NCBI GenBank assembly: GCA_033961575.1
Contig: CM066740.1
Location: 60,457,213 to 60,521,212, forward strand
Direction of reading: 5' to 3'
DNA: 64,000 bases
Origin: Aselliscus stoliczkanus
Lineage: Eukaryota; Chordata; Mammalia; Chiroptera; Hipposideridae
The notes under the pieces are model-generated. The model saw only the letters and a program-made list of their open reading frames with translations, did no database searches and had not been told where the DNA came from. Position 1 is the stretch's first letter. Every line of letters begins with the position of its first letter. Shown in pieces: positions 35,194 through 46,398 of this stretch. Made by a program: the position numbers and the translations under genes.

Positions 35194-35766
35194 TGAGGTC
35201 TGACAATTAAGTTCACCAACTCATCCTAGAAAAACTGCTACATACTTCATTTCTTAATATCACTGCACTCACCTTCAAAGTACTCCCCTTGGGAAGCTAT
35301 GCACTGATGCCAGCGCCTAGTCCATTCTTCAAAGCAATTTTGGAATCCTTTTCCTGGAATGGCAATCAGAGCTGTCATAGTATTACCTTTGATGTGCTGA
35401 ATGTCATCAAAATGTTTTTCTGTCAATATTTCATTTCATTTATCTTTGGGTGAAGAAAGAAGTCATTGGGGGCCAGATAAGGTGAATAGGGAGGGCATTC
35501 AAATACAGTTATTTGTTTACTGGCTAAAACCTCCTTCATAGACAGTGCCATGTGAGCTGGTACATTGTTGTGATGCAAGAGCCATGAATTGGTGAAAAGT
35601 TCAGGTCCTCTAACTTTTCCACATCTCCTCTTTAGCACTTCCAAATGGTAAACCTGGTTGACTGTTTATCCAGTTGGTAGAAATTCATAATGAATAATCC
35701 CTCTGATATCAAAAAAGGTTAGCAACATTGTTGCAACAAGTTCATGAACTTAATTGTTTTACCTCA
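35194..35766 (-). mobile_element. Mariner-type DNA transposon, internally deleted, second copy
   Basis: The inverted-repeat ends TGAGGTCTGACAATTAAG (35194) and the complement of ATGAGGTAAAACAATTAAG (35767) flank about 570 bp. On the minus strand, 35644-35423 encodes a readable mariner transposase C-terminus: LLHHNNVPAHMALS, then PPYSPYLAPNDFFL. The last of these is the family hallmark around the third catalytic Asp, here with Asp to Asn next to the FF. It is inserted in L1 ORF2 at a TA in CATATG, so it is younger than that L1. Confidence 0.92.
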
Positions 35767-36182
35767 TCTGCTGTCTATAAGAAACCAACTTTAGATCAAA
35801 AGGCATACACAAACTCAAAGTAAATGAATGGAAAAATATACTTCATGAAAATGGAATGAGAAAAAAATCTGGGATAGCAATAATAATATCAGAAAAAAAA
35901 GACTTTCAAACAAATGCTGTAAGAGACAAAAAATGGGCATTACATAATGATAAAGGGATCAATCCAATAAGAGGATATAACCCTTATAAACATTTATACA
36001 TCCAATATAGGAGCACCTAAATAACTAAAGCAAATATTGACTGACATAAATGAAGAGATCCACAGTAACACAATGATAGTAAGGGACTTTTACACCCCAT
36101 TGATATCAATGGACAGATCTACCAAACAGAAAATCTACAAGGAAACAGTGGCCTTAGATGACACATTGGATCAGATGGATTT

Positions 36183-36286
36183 TTTTTTTTTGAGGGCAAT
36201 GTCACTGGCCCTCATATGTGGGACGCGAACCGGGGCTGCTGGCTTCCCAAACCAGCGCTTAACCACCGCGCCACTCAACCGGCCCA
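36183..36286 (-). mobile_element. Rhin-1-like short SINE
   Basis: Poly(T), GAGGGCAATGTCACTGGCCC, B-box complement GAACCGG, head complement GCGCCACTCAACCGGCC. Perfect duplication GGATCAGATGGATTT at 36168-36182 and 36287-36301. Confidence 0.95.
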
Positions 36287-39200
36287 GGATCAGATGGATT
36301 TAATTGATATTTTAGAGCATTTCACCCCAAAGCAGCAAAATATGCATTATTTTCAAGTGCACATGGAACATTTTCCAAGATAGACCACATGTTAGGCACA
36401 AAACAAGTCTCAGTAAATATAAGAAGATAGAAATTATATCAAGCATCTTCTCTGACCACTATGGTATAAAACTAGAAATCAACTACAAGAAAAAAAAAAT
36501 CCTGAAAAACACACAAACACCTGTAGGCTAAATAATATGATATTAAACAATTAGTGTGTCAACAATGAAATCAAGAAAGAAATCAAAGGATACCTTGAGA
36601 AAAGTGAAAACAGAACAATAAATCCATGGGACACACAAAAAACAGTCCAAAGAGGGAATTCATAGCAATACAGGCCTACCTCAAAAAACAAGAAACAAGA
36701 AAAATCTCAAATAAACAGTCTAACCTTTCACTTAAAGGAGCTAGAAAAAGAACAGTAAACAAAGTCCAAAGTGAGTACAAGGAAGGAAATAATAAAGATT
36801 AGAGTGGTAATACACAAAACAGAGTCTAGAAACACACACAAAAAAATAATCAATGAAATCAAGAGTTGGTTCTTTCAAAAGATAAACAAGATTGATAAAA
36901 CTTTAACCAGACTCATCAAGAAATAAAGAGGAAGGACTCAGATAAATAAAATCATGAATGAAAGAGAAGAGGTGACAACTAAAAGCATAGAAATACAAAA
37001 GATTATTTTTAAAATATTACAAACAATTATATGACAACAAATTAGACAATCTAGAAGAAATGGATAAAGTCCTAGAAACACAATTTTCCAAGGAGAAACA
37101 GAAAATCTTAACCGACTGGTTAATACTATCAAAATCGAATTCGTAAGCAGAAACTCCCAACAAACAAAAGCCTTGTACCAGACAGCTTCACAGGTGAAAT
37201 ACACCAAACATTTCAAGAACTAATACTGGTCCTTATCAAACTATTCCAAAAAATTCAAGAGAAGAGAAAGCTCCCAAGCTCATTTTATGAGGCCAACATT
37301 ACCCTAATTCTAACACCAGACAAAGACATTGCAAAAAAAGAAAAGAAAAAAGAAAATTGTAGGCCAATATCCCTGATGAACATAGATGCAAAAATTCACT
37401 ACAAAATATTAGCAAACCTAAGTCAGCAATACATTAAAAAGATCATACACCATGATCAGGTGGGAATTATTCCTGGGATGCAAGGTTGGTTCAATATCCA
37501 CAAATCAATTAATGTGATATACCACATAAAAAATGAAAGATAAAAATTATATAATCACATAAATAGAAGCAGAAAACGCATTTGACAAAAACCAGCATCC
37601 ATTTATAATAAAAACTCTCAGCAATGTGGTAATAGAAGAAACATATCTCAACATAATAAAAGCCATATATGACAAACACACAGCTAACATCACAGCAATG
37701 GGAAAAAGCTGAAAGTGTTCTCTTTGAGATCAGGTACAAGACAAGGATGTCCACTTTCACCACTTTTATTCAATATAATATTGGAAGTCCTAGCCACAGC
37801 AGTCAGACAAGAAAAAGAAATATAAGGCATCCAAATTGGAAAGGAAGTGAAGCTGTCATTATTTGCAGATGACATGATACTATATATAGGAAACCTGAAA
37901 AATTCTACCACAAAAAATTATTAGAACTGATAAATTAATTCAGTAAAGTAGTAAGATAAAAAAATTAATATTCAGAATTTGGTTGTCTTTCTATACACCA
38001 ATAATAAACTCTCAGAAATTAAGAAAACAATCCTGTATACAAGTGCATTGAAAACCATAAAATATCTAGAAATAAATTTAACCAAGGAGGTAAAATTCTG
38101 TACTTGTAAAATTATAAGCCACTAAAGAAAGAAATTCAATAAGCAAAAAATAAATGGAAGCATATACCATGCTCATGTATAGGAAGAATTAATGTCATTA
38201 AAATGTCCATACTACCCAAAGCAATCTACAAATTCAATGCAATGCCTATCAAAATTCCAATGGCATTTTTCACAAAACTAGAACAAATAATCCTCAAATT
38301 TATATGGAATCCAATAAGATCCCAAATAGCCAAAGCAATTTTGAAAAAAAAAATCTGGAGGTATCACTCTACCTGATATCAAACTATACTATACTATAAG
38401 GATATAGTAATCAAAACAGCATGGTGCTGGCATAAGACCAGATGCACAGATCAATGAAACAGGATAAAGCGCCCAGAAATAAATACACGCTTATATGGTC
38501 ATTTAATCTATGATAAAGGAGGCAAGAACATACAGTTGGGTAAAGATAGTTTACTCAATAAATGGTGTTGAGAAAACTGGACAGATACATGCAAAATAAA
38601 AAAAATGAAACTGGACCACTTTCTTACACCGCATACAAGAATAAATTCAAAGTGGATTAGAGACTAGATGTAAGACCCAAAAACAGCTCTTCTGTAAGAA
38701 AACATAGGCAGTTAACTCTCTGACATTGCTCTTGTGATTTTTGTCTGATCTACCTCTTTGGGCAAGAAAAACAAAAGAAAATAAATAAATAAATGGGAAT
38801 ACATCAAAGTAAAATTTTTGCACAACAAAGAAACCACCAACAAAGCAAAAAGGCAGTCTACTGAGTGGGAGAAGATATTCATCAATGATACATCCGGTAA
38901 GTGGTTAGTATCTAAAATTTATAAAGAACTCATACAACTCAACACCAAAAAATCAAACAATCCCATTAAAAAATTGTCAGAGGACCTGGATAGACATGTC
39001 TCCAAGGAGGACATACACATGGCCAATAAACACATGAAAAATGCTCAGCATCACTAATCATCAGAGAAATGCAAATTAAAACCACAATGAGATATCACCT
39101 CATAGAATGATTATCTTCAATAAATCAACAAACAAAAAGTGTTGCTGAGGATGCAGAGAACGCCCATATACTGTTGGTGGGATTGCAAATTGTTACAGCT

Positions 39201-41921
39201 ACTATGGAAAATGGTTTGGAGTTTCCTCAAAAAATTAAAAATAGAACTACCTTATGACCCAGCAATTTCACTTCTGGGTATTTACCTGAATAAATCCACA
39301 ATACTGATTTGAAAAGATATATGCACCCCTATGTTCATTGCAATACTATTTACAATAGGCAAGAAATGGAATCAACCCAAGTGTCCATCAATAAACGATT
39401 AGATAAAGAAATTTTATGATTATTGTCCTTTTCTGTCTGATGTATTTCACTTAGAATAATACCTTCTATGTCCTCCATGTTGTTGTAAATGGCAATATTT
39501 CATCATTTTTATGGCTGAATAGTATTCCATTGTATATATGTACTACTTCTTTATCTAATCATTCATCAAAGGACACTTACATTGTTCCTGTGTCTTGGCT
39601 ATTGTGAACAATGCTGCAATGAACATAGGGGTACATATATCTTTATGAATTAGTGTTTTCAAATTTCTCAGGTAGATACCTAGGAAAAGGAGTACTGAGT
39701 CATATGATAGATTTATTCTTAATTTTTTAAGGAAGCTCCATATTATTTCCCATAGTGGCTGCATCAATTTACATTCCCACCAGCAGTGTGGGAGGGTTCC
39801 CTTTTCTCCCCCTCCTCTCCAAAATTTATTCCTTTCTTTATTGATAATAGCCATTCTAACAGGTGTCAGGTGATACCTCATTGTGGTTTTGATTTGCATT
39901 TCATTTTCCTTATAACTAATGATATTGAGCATCTTTTCATATATCTGTTGACCATCTGTATGTCTCCTTGGGAGAAGTGTCTGTTAAGGCCCTCTGCCCA
40001 TTTTTATTTTTAGTTTTATTTTGATTGTTTGATTTTTTGTTGTTGAGATGTATGAGTTCTTTACATGTTTTGGATACTTTTAATCAGAGGTATCATTTGC
40101 AAATATCTTCTTTCAGTTCATGCATTTTTGTTTTGTTGACTTTCTTTGGTGTACAGTAGCTTTTTAGTTTGATGTATATCAAATACATCATTAATTAATT
40201 TATTTAGTTTACTTCCCTTGTCTTTGGAGTCAAGTTCACAACAATAACTCTGACACCAAGGCCTATAGATTTAGAGCTTATGGTTTCTTCTATGTATTTT
40301 ATTATTTCAGGACTTATATTCAAATCTTTAATTCACTTTGAGTTAACTTTTGTGCATGGTGTCAGGTAGCAGTCTAAATTCATTCTTTTGCATCTGGCTT
40401 TCCAGTTTCTCCAACACTACTTATTAAAGAGGATTACATTTCTCTAATATGTTTTTGGTTACTTTGTCAAAAATAAGTAACCCATATATGTGTGATTTTA
40501 TTTCTGGACTCTCAGTTCTGTTCTATTGGCCTGTGTGTCTGTTTTTCTTCCAATACCATACTGTTTTGATTATTGTAACTTTGAAGTCAAAGAATGTGAT
40601 GTCTTTGGTTTTGTTCTTTTTTTCTCGGGATTGCTTTGGCTATTCAGGGTCTTTTGTGGTTCCATACAAATTTGAGGATTTTTTATTCTATGTCTGTGAA
40701 AAATGCCATTGGAATTTTGATGGCAATTGCATTAAATCTGTGTATTGCATTATGTAATTTTGCCATTTTAACAACATTAATTCTTCCAATCCATGAACGT
40801 GATATACCTTTCCATTTCTTTGTGTCTTCTTCAATTTCTTTCAACAATGTCTTGTACTTTTCAGTATAAAAGCACTTCACTTCCTTTTTTTAACTTTATC
40901 CCTAGTTATTTTATTTTTTGGTTGCAATTGTAAATGCGATTGTTTTCTTCAATTTTCTTTGTAACATTTTGTTAGTATATAAGACTCAACATTTTTTGTA
41001 TATTGATTTTGAATCCTTTAATTTTACTGTATTTGTTTATTGCTTCTAACAGGCTTTTGATGGAGTCTTTAGAGTTTTCTATATAGAGAATCATGCCATC
41101 TATAAATAGTGACAGTTTTACCTCTTCATTCTCAATTTGGATACCTTTTATTTCTTTTTCTTGCCTGATCTGGCTAGGAATTTTAGTACTGTGCTGGATA
41201 GCAGTGGTGAGAGTGGTTATCCTAGTCTTGTTCCTGATCTTAGAAGAAAAGCTTCCAATTTTTCATCATTGAGTATATTAGCTGAGGTTTGTCATATGTG
41301 GTCTTTATTTTGTTGAAGTATTTTCCTTCTTGATCCATGTTATGAAGTATTTTAATCATAAATGGATGTTGTATCTTGTCAAATGCTTTTTCTGCATCTA
41401 TTGATGTGAACATATGATTTTTTTATCTTTTATTTTGTTAATGTGGTGTATCACATTGATTGATTTACATATGTTGAACCATACTTGCATCCCTGGAATG
41501 AACCCTACTTGATTGTGATGTATTATACTTTTAATATATTGTTGTTTTTCATCTGATGTTATTTTGTTTAGGATTTTTGGGCCCAAGTTCATCAGAGATA
41601 TTCGCCTGAAATTTTCTATTTTTGTGTTGACTCTAGGTTTTGGTATCAGGGTAATGTTAGCCTCATAAAATGAGTTAAGAAGTATTCCCTTCTCTTCAGT
41701 TTTTTGCAAGAATTTGAGAAGTATGACTATTAAATTTTCTTCGAATGTTTGGTAGAATTCACCAATTAAGCCATCTGGTCCTGGACTTTTGTTTTTTGTG
41801 AGGTTTTTGAAAACTGTTTCAATTTCCTTACTAATGATTAGTCTGTTTAATTTTTCCAGTTGCTCATCATTCAGTCTAGTAAGGTTATATATTTCTAAAA
41901 ATTTGTCTATTTCTTTTAGGT

Positions 41922-42208
41922 CAGGTCTTGACAAACTGTGGTTCACGAGCCACTTGCAGTTCTTTGGGTACATTCCATCTCAAAAGTTTGCCAACCCCGG
42001 GAAAACCTAATTCTGTACCTCACAACAATTTAAAAATTATTTGAGAGCTATAAATATATTTTTACATAATCACCATTATGTGAATAATATCCTTTAAAAA
42101 TTTTATAAGTGAAACTATGATAGTTTTATTTTCATTTTCAATTTTACTTCAGAGCCACAGTTTGCTGACCCCTGGCGGTTCTTCCATCTCAAAAGTTGCC
42201 GACCCCTG
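41922..42208. mobile_element. Non-autonomous hAT element with doubled end
   Basis: 287 bp inside L1 ORF2, flanked by 8-bp hAT-type duplications TTTTAGGT (41914-41921) and TTCTAGGT (42209-42216), one mismatch. The right end reads, on the minus strand, CAGGGGTCGGCAACTTTTG, a typical hAT terminus. About 34 bp inside lies a second terminus, CAGGGGTCAGCAAACTGTGG. The left end CAGGTCTTGACAAACTGTGG pairs with that inner terminus. A stretch at about 41972-41998 pairs in direct orientation with the outermost right end. No transposase. Confidence 0.85.
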
Positions 42209-43112
42209 TTCTAGGTTATCACATTTGGTGGCATATAGCCTTTCATAGTATTCTTTTATAACCCTCTGTGTTTCTGTGGTGTCCACTGTAACTTCTCCTC
42301 TTTCACTTCTGATTTTTTTTTTTAGTCTTTTTATTTTTTAGTGAGTCTAGCCAGAGGTTTGTCAATATTATTTATCTTTTCAAAGAACCAGGTCTTTGTA
42401 TCATTAATTCCTTTCTATTGTGTTTTTGTTCTCTATTTCATTTATTTCTACTCTAATTTTTATTATTTCCTTCCTTCTAATGACTTTGGCCTCCATTTGT
42501 TTTTCTTTTTCTAGTTCTTTAAGATGTAGTGTTAGATTGTTTATTTGAGAACTTTATTGTTTGTTGAGGTAGGCATGTAATGCCTTAATCTTTCCTCTTA
42601 TTACCGCTGTTGCCACACCCCCAAAATTTTGGTATGTCATATTTTCATTGTCATTTGTCTCTAATATATCTTTTGACCTCTTCATTTATTTCTCCCATGA
42701 CCCAATTGTTGTTCAGTAGCATGTTATTTTTTCTTCACATATTCGTGGTTTCTCCAGCTTTCTTCTTGTAGGTCATTTCCAGTTTCATACCACTGTAGAT
42801 GGAAAATATGCTTGGCATGATTTTAATCATCTTAAACCTATTAAGATTAGTTTTGCACCACAACATATGGTTCACCCTGGAGAATATTCTTCATGTGCAT
42901 TTGAGAAGAATGTATATTCTGTCATTTTGGGGTGAAATTTCTATGATTATTGATTATGTCTATATGGCCTAATGTTGTTGAGGCTGATATTTCCTTACTG
43001 ACTTCCTGTATGGATGATCTATTCATGACTGTCAATGGGTATTTAAGTCCCCTACTATAATTGTATTTTTGTCAGTTTCTTCCTTTAGGTCTGTTAGTAA
43101 TTGCTTTATATA

Positions 43113-43242
43113 CCAGGGGTACCAAAAAAATGTATACACACGACTTGTATTCATCTTTTGTTATAGGTCTTGCATATTGAGTAATACAATTTAATACAGG
43201 TTTTTTTTCTTAAAATGTGTATACATTTTTTCGCACCCTCTG
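43113..43242. mobile_element. 130-bp TA-flanked MITE (Tc1/mariner-like)
   Basis: Inverted ends CAGGGGTACCAAAAAAATG (from 43114) and the complement of CAGAGGGTGCGAAAAAATG (to 43242) are both followed by TATACACA. TA lies at each side (43111-43112, 43243-43244). It interrupts L1 sequence that is continuous once the element is removed (CTTTATATTTTGG). No coding capacity. Confidence 0.88.
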
Positions 43243-43662
43243 TATTTTGGTGTTCCCAGGTTTGTTGTATATATTGATAACCATTATATCTTAGTAATGA
43301 ATTGTCCCTGATATCCTTACAGAATGTCCTTCTTTGTCTCTTGTTACCTTTTTTATCATGAAATATATTTTTCTGATAAAAGTATGGCTATACTTTTCTC
43401 TGGAAGCCATGCCATTTGCTTGAAGTACCATCTACTACCCCTTTATTTTGAGCCATTGTTTTCTTTTGTAGCTGAGATAGGTCTCATAAGGGCAACACAT
43501 AGTTGGGTCTTCTTTTTTAATCAACTCACTACTCTGTGCCTTTTGATTGATGAGTTCAATCCATTTACATTTGGAGTGATTAATGATATATGAGGACCTA
43601 CAACAGCCATTTATCTTTCGTTTTCTGGTTGCTCTGTATCACCATTGTTTCTTTCTTCCTTT

Positions 43663-44208
43663 TTTTTTTTTAAGATTTTATTGGGGAATTGGGAGAGGGG
43701 AACAGTGTTGGTGTTGGGGGATTGGGGTAGAGGAACAGTGTTGGGGAATTGAGGGAGGGGAACAGACAAGTTGTTGTCCCTCAATCTTAGTTATAGATGG
43801 TGAAGCAAGTTCAGCTCCAAGTCCAGTCATGCTGTTCAGCTCAAGGTGCCATGTTCAATTAGTTGTAAGTGGGCATAGTCACCATCCCATGCAGGAATCG
43901 AACCAGCAGCTTTGTTATTAAGAGTGCACACTCAATCCTCTGAGCTACCTGGGAGGCAGCTCAGCTCAAGGTGCCGAGTTCAGTCTTTAGTTGTGGGTGG
44001 GCATAGCCCACCATCTCGAATAGGCAACCTTGTTGTTAGGTGCTTGTTCTCTCACCAACTGAGCCATCCTGCTACCTGTTGGCAGCTCAGCAGCAGCTCA
44101 GCTCAGACACAGTTCACCGGCCCATGTGGGAATTCAACCGGCAATCCTGTTGCTTAGAGCTTGCACTCTTGAGCAAGCTCTTAACCAATGAGCCACTCAG
44201 CCAGCCCC
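43663..44208 (-). mobile_element. Trimeric tRNA-derived SINE (VES-like)
   Basis: Read from 44208 leftward there are three tRNA-like heads in tandem: GGCTGAGTGGCTCATTGG (about 44200), AGGATGGCTCAGTTGGTGAG (about 44070) and TAGCTCAGAGGATTGAG (about 43950). At least two have a recognisable B box, such as GGTTCGATTCC near 43900. Between the second and third units sits a GGGCTATGCCCACC hairpin-like motif, also found after the third. The tail holds a doubled GTTGGGGAATTG block and the complement of CCCCAATAAAATCTT. The flanks TTTCTTTCTTCCT and TTTTTCTTTTCCT are an imperfect duplication. Confidence 0.8.
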
Positions 44209-44337
44209 ATTTTTTTCTTTTCCTTATGTTTCTGTCTGCAATTTTAGTTTGGTGGTTTTCTATGATGCTACATGTATTAGCTCTAGATTTTTTTTCTTGT
44301 GGTTGCTATTAGGTTTATGTAAAAAAAAATATTTTAT

Positions 44338-44796
44338 GGGCCAGCTGAGTGGTGCATTGGTTAGGAGCTGGCTTGGGATGCCAGTGGCCCCAGTACAGAT
44401 CCCATATATGAGGGCCAGTAACACTGGCCTCTACAGCTAAGATGGTGAACAACAGCTCCATCTGGAGTTGGGCTGCTGTGAGTCCCAGGGTCAGCATAGC
44501 TGCAGTCCCTGCTGCAGTGGGCTGCCATAGGCTACAGTGAATGACTGGCAGCCAGTGTGAGTGGCCAGCAGCCGGAGTCAGCTGACAAGAGCTGCTGTGA
44601 GTGGCTGTCCAGAGGCGAGCAACCGATCTGCCTTACTTGAGAAGAGTGCAATGATGATACCAACATGGGCCAGTGAAGCAACGTCCTCCACAACTAGGCT
44701 GAAGAACAAAAGGACAGCAACTTGTCTGTTCCCCTTCCCTGGTTCCCCAACGCTGTTCCCCTCCCCCAATTCCCCAATAAAATCTTTTAAAAAAAC
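44338..44796 (+). mobile_element. tRNA-derived SINE, long form
   Basis: GGGCCAGCTGAGTGGTGCAT at 44338, then GGGCCAGTAACACTGGCC, the shared body (AGCTAAGATGGTGAACAAC), and the tail TTCCCCAATAAAATC plus A run. Target duplication not clear. Confidence 0.9.
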
Positions 44797-45624
44797 AAAC
44801 CTGTTTTATTCATACAATAGTCCTTTTTCTGTTATTGCATCTTATCTTCATTCACCTCTGCATTACTCCACCACATTTGTGATTTTATTGTCACAAATTA
44901 CCACTTTTTATGCTGTGATTCACTTCCAAATTGAAGAATTTATAGTCTTTTAAAAATGCTTTTCGAAAAAAAAAATGCTTTTCGTCCTTTTAACTTTTAT
45001 GTTATAATTAAGTGTTTAGTGCCCTATTCTAAAGTGGGGTTGCAATTTCCTGTTTCTGTCTGTGTGTTTGTCACCTTACTCAAAGTTTGTTATACTTTTG
45101 TCTTTTTGTTTCAAGTGAAAGAACTCCTGTCAACATTTCTTGTAATGCAGGTCTTGTGGTGATAAATTCCCTTAGCTTTTGTTTGTCTGGGATAGCCTGT
45201 ATTTATTCTTCATATCTAAAGGATAAATTTGCTATATATACCATCTTTGACTGGTAGAGTCTGTCTTTCAATACTTTAAATATTTCATTCCACACTCTCC
45301 TGGCTTGTCAGGTTTCTGTTGAAAAATGTTATGATAATCTAATGGGGGTGTTTTTGTAGGTTGCAGTTTTCTTTTTTCCTTGTTGCCTTGTGCATTCTTT
45401 TTTTGTTGTTATTTTTGAGAACTTTAATACATTGTGTCTTGGAGAAGGTCTTTTTTGCATTGAGATAATTAGGCATTCTGTTGGTTTCTTGGATTTGAGG
45501 GTCCAGCTTTTTTTTATAGGTTTGGGAAATTCTCACTGATTGATTACTTGTTTGAATAGTACCTCTCTGTTCCTTTCTCCCTCTCTTCTCCTGGTATACC
45601 GATTATTCTTATGTTGTTCTTTCT

Positions 45625-45726
45625 TTTTTTTTTTGAGGGCAGTGTCACTGGCCCTCACATGTGGGACCGAACCGGGGCTGCTGGCTTCCCAAGCCAGCAC
45701 TTAATCACCGCGCCACTCAGCTGGCC
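45625..45726 (-). mobile_element. Rhin-1-like short SINE
   Basis: Poly(T), GAGGGCAGTGTCACTGGCCC, GAACCGGGGCTGCTGGC, and head complement GCGCCACTCAGCTGGCCC. Lies in the 5' part of the antisense L1. Confidence 0.9.
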
Positions 45727-46020
45727 CTTTTTTCAGTTTTTAATTGTCAGTTCCTTCTTCTCCCACCTAAGTCATTTCTAGATTTCCAGCTTTGAACTTG
45801 CTATTTCTCTTTTCCATCTGGTGTGCTCTGTTTCCAGTGCCCTGTAATGTATTCTTCATCTCGTTTATTGAGTTCTGTAGCTCTATTATTTGTTTGGTTC
45901 GTTTTTTATGTTTTAATCTCTTTAGTGAGGTACTGCTTTGTTCCTGAGGAGTACTTTATTGATTTTATTCCTGAACTCATTTAACTGCCTTCCTGAATTT
46001 TCTTGTTTTTCGTTGAGCTT

Positions 46021-46063
46021 TTTTTTTTTTTTTAGCTGAGCCATCCTGCCACCTGTTGGCAGT
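46021..46063 (-). mobile_element. Extremely short (43-bp) 5'-truncated SINE
   Basis: A T run, then AGCTGAGCCATCCTGCCACC and TGTTGGCAGT, matching only the last 30 bp of the VES-like SINE unit. Flanked by a perfect 10-bp CGTTGAGCTT (46011-46020, 46064-46073), so it is a genuine truncated insertion. Confidence 0.88.
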
Positions 46064-46252
46064 CGTTGAGCTTGTTCGTAACTGCAATCTTGAGTTCTCT
46101 CTCATTTAAATCAATTTAAATCACAGTCCTTCATGTCTTTGAGTTTGCTTTCCAGAGGATTCTTTTTTTTCTTAGCTACCTTGTCACTTTTTTATTCACG
46201 ATACTTGATAGATTGTTTCTCTGCATGAGCATTTGAGGTAGTAAACTCTTTT

Positions 46253-46398
46253 TTTTTTTTTTTTAAGCTGAGCCATCCTGCCACCTATTGGCAGTTTAGC
46301 AGCAGCTCAGCTCGGGCTGGGCATCAAACTGCTGTTGCTCAGAGCTCAGCTTGCACTCTTGAGCGAGCTCTTAACCAACTGAGCCACTCATCCAGTCC
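46253..46398 (-). mobile_element. VES-like monomeric tRNA SINE
   Basis: Minus-strand head GGACTGGATGAGTGGCTCAG, then GTTAAGAGCTCGCTCAAG, GCTGAGCTGCTGCTAAACTG and the A tail. Perfect duplication TAGTAAACTCTTTT at 46239-46252 and 46399-46412. Confidence 0.93.

Larger units (their letters stand above)
32552..39410 (+). mobile_element. LINE-1, 5' complete, 3' end lost, sense to HECW1
   Basis: The 5'UTR begins near 32552 (CAAGATCTCGGAGTAGATAA, like a typical L1 start) and runs about 1.6 kb. ORF1 remnants lie at about 34190-35085 and ORF2 from about 35090 to 39410. ORF2 blocks include RGFYTP/LISMD near 36080 and [18 protein letters not shown] with [10 protein letters not shown] at about 37750-37885. 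Many stops and frameshifts are present. It ends abruptly in late ORF2 at about 39410, where a minus-strand L1 begins. No 3'UTR or poly(A) is present. A mariner (35194) and a SINE (36183) are inserted. Confidence 0.85.
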
